NCBI GenBank assembly: GCA_016781775.1
Contig: JADDPR010000027.1
Location: 1 to 15,436 of the forward strand
Direction: 5' to 3'
Source of the DNA: Rubrobacter sp.
GTDB taxonomy: Bacteria > Actinomycetota > Rubrobacteria > Rubrobacterales > Rubrobacteraceae
DNA length: 15,436 nt
Shown in pieces: positions 13,015 through 15,436 of this stretch (within the stretch, counting starts at the first letter, position 1; every line of letters begins with the position of its first letter). The position numbers and the translations under genes are program-made. The notes under the pieces were generated by a model. It saw only the letters and a list, made by a program, of their open reading frames with translations, made no database searches and was not told the origin of the DNA.

Positions 13015-14274
13015 CTAGGCGGATTCGTCGTAGGAGTACTTCGCCTTGCCCGATGCGGTGACGAGCGTCGGCTGCACCCCCTGGCGCACCGTGTCGGCGT
13101 CCACGACGCACTTCGTCACGTCCGAGCGGCTCGGAAGCTCGTACATCGTCGGCAGCAGCGCCGTCTCCAGGATGCTCCTGAGCCCCCTGGCCCCCGTGCC
13201 CCGCTCGAGCGCCAGCTCCGCGACCGCCTTCAACGCGTCGTCTGTGAAGGTCAGGTCGACCTTGTCGTAGCGGAAGAACTGCCGGTACTGGCGCACCAGC
13301 GCGTTCTTCGGCTCGGTGAGGATGCGGATAAGGTCGGCCTCGTCGAGCGTGCGCAGGGTGGAGATGATCGGCAACCGCCCGACAAACTCGGGGATGAGGC
13401 CGTACTTGAGGAGGTCCTCGGGCTGCGCGTTGCCCAGGATCTTGCTGTCCTCTTCCTCCAGGCGACGGTCGACCTCACCGCCGAAGCCGATGCTCCGCTT
13501 GCCGATCCTCTGTCGAATAACGTCCTCGAGGCCCCCGAAAGCACCGCCGCAGATGAACAGCACGTTCTTCGTGTCGATCTGCAGGAAGTCCTGGTGCGGA
13601 TGCTTCCGGCCGCCCTGCGGCGGGACGCTCGCGACCGTGCCCTCCAGGATCTTGAGGAGCGCCTGCTGCACGCCCTCGCCGGAGACATCGCGCGTGATCG
13701 ACGGGTTGTCGGACTTCCGCGCGATCTTGTCGATCTCGTCGATGTAGATGATCCCGGTCTCGGCCTTCTTCACGTCGAAGTCGGCGGCCTGGATGAGCTT
13801 CAGGAGGATGTTCTCGACGTCCTCGCCAACGTAGCCGGCCTCCGTGAGCGCCGTGGCGTCCGCAATGGCGAACGGGACGTTCAGTATCTTGGCGAGCGTC
13901 TGTGCGAGCAGGGTCTTCCCGCTCCCCGTCGGCCCGACGAGCAGGATGTTCGACTTCTGAAGCTCCGTGCCGTCCGTCGAGTCGACGCCCATGCTGATCC
14001 GCTTGTAGTGGTTGTAGACCGCTACTGCGAGGACCTTCTTGGCATCCTCCTGGCCGATCACGTACTCGTTGAGGATGCGGTTGATCTCGCGGGGCTTGGG
14101 CAGGTCGTCGTCCTTGAGAACCTCAGGCCCGGAGAACTCCTCGTCGATAATCTCGTTGCAGAGCTCTATGCACTCGTCGCAGATGTAGACGCCGGGGCCG
14201 GCTATGAGCTTCCTGACCTGGCGCTGACTCTTCCCGCAGAAAGAGCACTGCAGCTGGTCCGATGGGTCCCTCAT
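13015..14274 (-). CDS. clpX: ATP-dependent Clp protease ATP-binding subunit ClpX
   Basis: ClpX is a hexameric AAA+ unfoldase that feeds tagged or damaged proteins to ClpP. The 419-residue protein has the N-terminal C4 zinc-binding domain (Cys 10, 13, 32, 35), Walker A G-P-T-G-S-G-K-T (114-121), the substrate-gripping pore loop G-Y-V-G (147-150), and Walker B I-I-Y-I-D-E (175-180). It also has the R-K-H loop at the pore entrance (224-226), I-G-F (263-265) for docking on ClpP, and sensor 2 in G-A-R-G-L-R-S. All expected parts are present and the length is normal. ATG at 14272-14274 has an AGGAGG about ten bases upstream. It follows clpP by 67 bases with no evident separate promoter, so co-transcription with clpP is likely. 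Confidence 0.98.
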   Translation of the reverse strand: MRDPSDQLQCSFCGKSQRQVRKLIAGPGVYICDECIELCNEIIDEEFSGPEVLKDDDLPKPREINRILNEYVIGQEDAKKVLAVAVYNHYKRISMGVDSTDGTELQKSNILLVGPTGSGKTLLAQTLAKILNVPFAIADATALTEAGYVGEDVENILLKLIQAADFDVKKAETGIIYIDEIDKIARKSDNPSITRDVSGEGVQQALLKILEGTVASVPPQGGRKHPHQDFLQIDTKNVLFICGGAFGGLEDVIRQRIGKRSIGFGGEVDRRLEEEDSKILGNAQPEDLLKYGLIPEFVGRLPIISTLRTLDEADLIRILTEPKNALVRQYRQFFRYDKVDLTFTDDALKAVAELALERGTGARGLRSILETALLPTMYELPSRSDVTKCVVDADTVRQGVQPTLVTASGKAKYSYDESA

Positions 14275-14341
14275 TCGGTTAGGCCCTCCTCCTGTCCGAT
14301 GGTGCTTTACCCGGCGTCTTCATCCGCCCTTGCATCCGTCC

Positions 14342-14941
14342 CTAGTGCTGCTGCACGATGTTGTCGATAACGCCGTACTCGATGGCCTCCTCGGCCCCCA
14401 GGATGTAGTCGCGGTCGGTGTCGCGCTCGATCTTCTCGTAGGGCTGGCCCGTGTTCTCGGCGAGAATCTCGTTCAGGCGCCTCTTCGTCCTGATGAGCTC
14501 CTCGGCGTGGATCTGAACGTCCGACGCCTGGCCCGCAAGCCCGCCGATGCTCGGCTGGTGCAAGAGGACCCGCGTGTTCGGCAACGCGTTCCTCTTGCCC
14601 TTCGTCCCCGCCGCGAGCAGGAAGGCGCCCATCGAGGCCGCCATACCCAGCGCCGTGGTCACGATGTCCGGCTTCACGAAGCGCATCGTGTCGTAGATTG
14701 CGAGTCCCGCCGTGACGCTACCGCCCGGGGAGTTTATGTAGATGTTGATGTCCTGGTCCGGGTCCTCGCTCTCGAGGTGCAGAAGCTGCGCCATGATCGC
14801 GTTGGCGACCTGGTCGTCCACGGGCGTGCCGAGGAAGATGATCCTGTCCTTCAGCAGCCTGGAGTAGATGTCCATGGCCCGCTCCCCTCGCGGGCTCTGC
14901 TCGATTACGTAGGGAATCACGTTGTTTATGTCGTAGCTCAC
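14342..14941 (-). CDS. clpP: ATP-dependent Clp protease proteolytic subunit ClpP
   Basis: ClpP is the serine protease barrel that degrades proteins delivered by ClpX or other Clp ATPases. The 199-residue product has the catalytic triad Ser 103 (in G-M-A-A-S-M-G-A), His 128 (L-L-H-Q-P) and Asp 178 (the second Asp of D-T-D-R-D), plus the oxyanion-side S-P-G-G-S (71-75). The N-terminus up to VIEQSPRGER is short, so any propeptide is only a few residues. GTG at 14939-14941 is four bases after the tig stop with AAGGA eight bases upstream. Only one clpP is visible here; many actinobacteria have a pair. Confidence 0.98.
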   Translation of the reverse strand: MSYDINNVIPYVIEQSPRGERAMDIYSRLLKDRIIFLGTPVDDQVANAIMAQLLHLESEDPDQDINIYINSPGGSVTAGLAIYDTMRFVKPDIVTTALGMAASMGAFLLAAGTKGKRNALPNTRVLLHQPSIGGLAGQASDVQIHAEELIRTKRRLNEILAENTGQPYEKIERDTDRDYILGAEEAIEYGVIDNIVQQH

Positions 14942-14945
14942 GCTG

Positions 14946-15436
14946 CTATTCCTTTCCTTCGTTTGTTTCGGAGGTAGCGCTCTCGCCTACTTCGACCGTG
15001 GCCTCGACCCTGGCCTCTCCGGCCTCGGGCTCCGTCTCCTCGGTCCCGGGAATCTCTTCCCCGCCTCCATCGGCCTCGGAAACCTCTTCTTCGGAGGCCT
15101 CCTCCTCGGGCATCGGCACGGGTACCGCGTTCTCCACCAAGAAGTCGAGGGCGCGGGAACGGGCGATCTCCTCCTCCAGGAGTTGGTACGTCCCGTTCCG
15201 ACGCATCGTCTTCTCGATCTCCTTCGGCTTACGCCCGGCGTCCTCGGCGATGTGCTCGATCTGGTGCGAGACCTCGTGCTCGTCGGCCGCGATGCCCTCG
15301 GCCGCCGCGACGGCGTCCAGAACGAGCTCCTTCTTGACGGTGTCGGCCGCGTCCTCGCGGACCCGCTCCTTGACCTCGTCCTTGTTCGCGCCGGCGAGCT
15401 GATAGTACTGCTCGGGCTCTATGCCCTGCGACCGGA
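14946..15436 (-). CDS. tig: Trigger factor, C-terminal part (runs off the window)
   Basis: Only the last 162 residues are in the window; the gene continues past the right edge. Trigger factor is the ribosome-bound chaperone that meets nascent chains at the exit tunnel by L23. The visible part reads as its C-terminal substrate-binding domain: EQYYQLAGANKDEVKERVRE, then KKELVLDAVAAAEGIAADEHE, then M-R-R-N-G-T-Y and ALDFLVENAVPV, all matching the family order. After this comes a tail of about 55 residues rich in Glu, Gly, Ser and Ala with almost no hydrophobic content. Acidic tails are common on actinobacterial trigger factors. The ribosome-binding and PPIase domains should lie to the right. The tig-clpP-clpX order is widely conserved. 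Confidence 0.95.
   Translation of the reverse strand, partial: RSQGIEPEQYYQLAGANKDEVKERVREDAADTVKKELVLDAVAAAEGIAADEHEVSHQIEHIAEDAGRKPKEIEKTMRRNGTYQLLEEEIARSRALDFLVENAVPVPMPEEEASEEEVSEADGGGEEIPGTEETEPEAGEARVEATVEVGESATSETNEGKE

Noticed and set aside
14275..14341. Possible promoter between clpP and clpX
   Set aside because: No paired -35/-10 elements are visible; only the clpX ribosome binding site stands out.

Overview
The window is a compact block of housekeeping genes on the minus strand, read right to left from an incomplete trigger-factor gene at the right edge to a tRNA-Ala gene at the left edge. High GC, frequent TTG and GTG starts, gene spacing of a few bases and the gene content suggest a high-GC Gram-positive bacterium, probably a deep-branching actinobacterium (Rubrobacter-like is my best guess). 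That placement is inference; no rRNA or other marker is present. No phage, insertion sequence, CRISPR array or horizontally acquired segment is visible.

Layout in transcription order. (1) Protein quality control: tig (C-terminal part only), clpP, clpX. (2) valS and folC. (3) A translationally coupled pair: an unannotated 32-codon single-span membrane ORF, then a two-span membrane protein with two zinc ribbons; then ndk. (4) maf, radC and the shape-determination genes mreB, mreC, mreD and rodA. (5) A possible internal promoter region, then ribosomal protein genes rplU and rpmA, the ribosome-assembly GTPase obg, nadD and the ribosome silencing factor rsfS. (6) A separate near-consensus promoter driving tRNA-Ala(GGC).

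The genes fall into linked growth functions: protein folding and degradation (Tig, ClpXP), translation and ribosome maturation (ValS, L21, L27, Obg, RsfS, tRNA-Ala), nucleotide, NAD and folate supply (Ndk, NadD, FolC, Maf), and cell-wall elongation (MreBCD, RodA). Gaps are mostly 0-70 bases and several start and stop codons overlap, so long polycistronic transcripts are likely. The class B penicillin-binding protein gene that often lies between mreD and rodA is absent here.

I do not see a clearly new multi-gene system. The best leads are the coupled small membrane ORF at 9092-9190, a consensus ribosome binding site placed before an ATC codon at the start of mreD, an arginine in the conserved SYGGSS motif of RodA, and paired direct repeats around the possible rplU promoter. 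Every stretch over 300 bases is covered by a gene. The largest non-coding gaps are about 117 bases (before rplU), 92 bases (maf-radC) and 69 bases (rsfS-tRNA).
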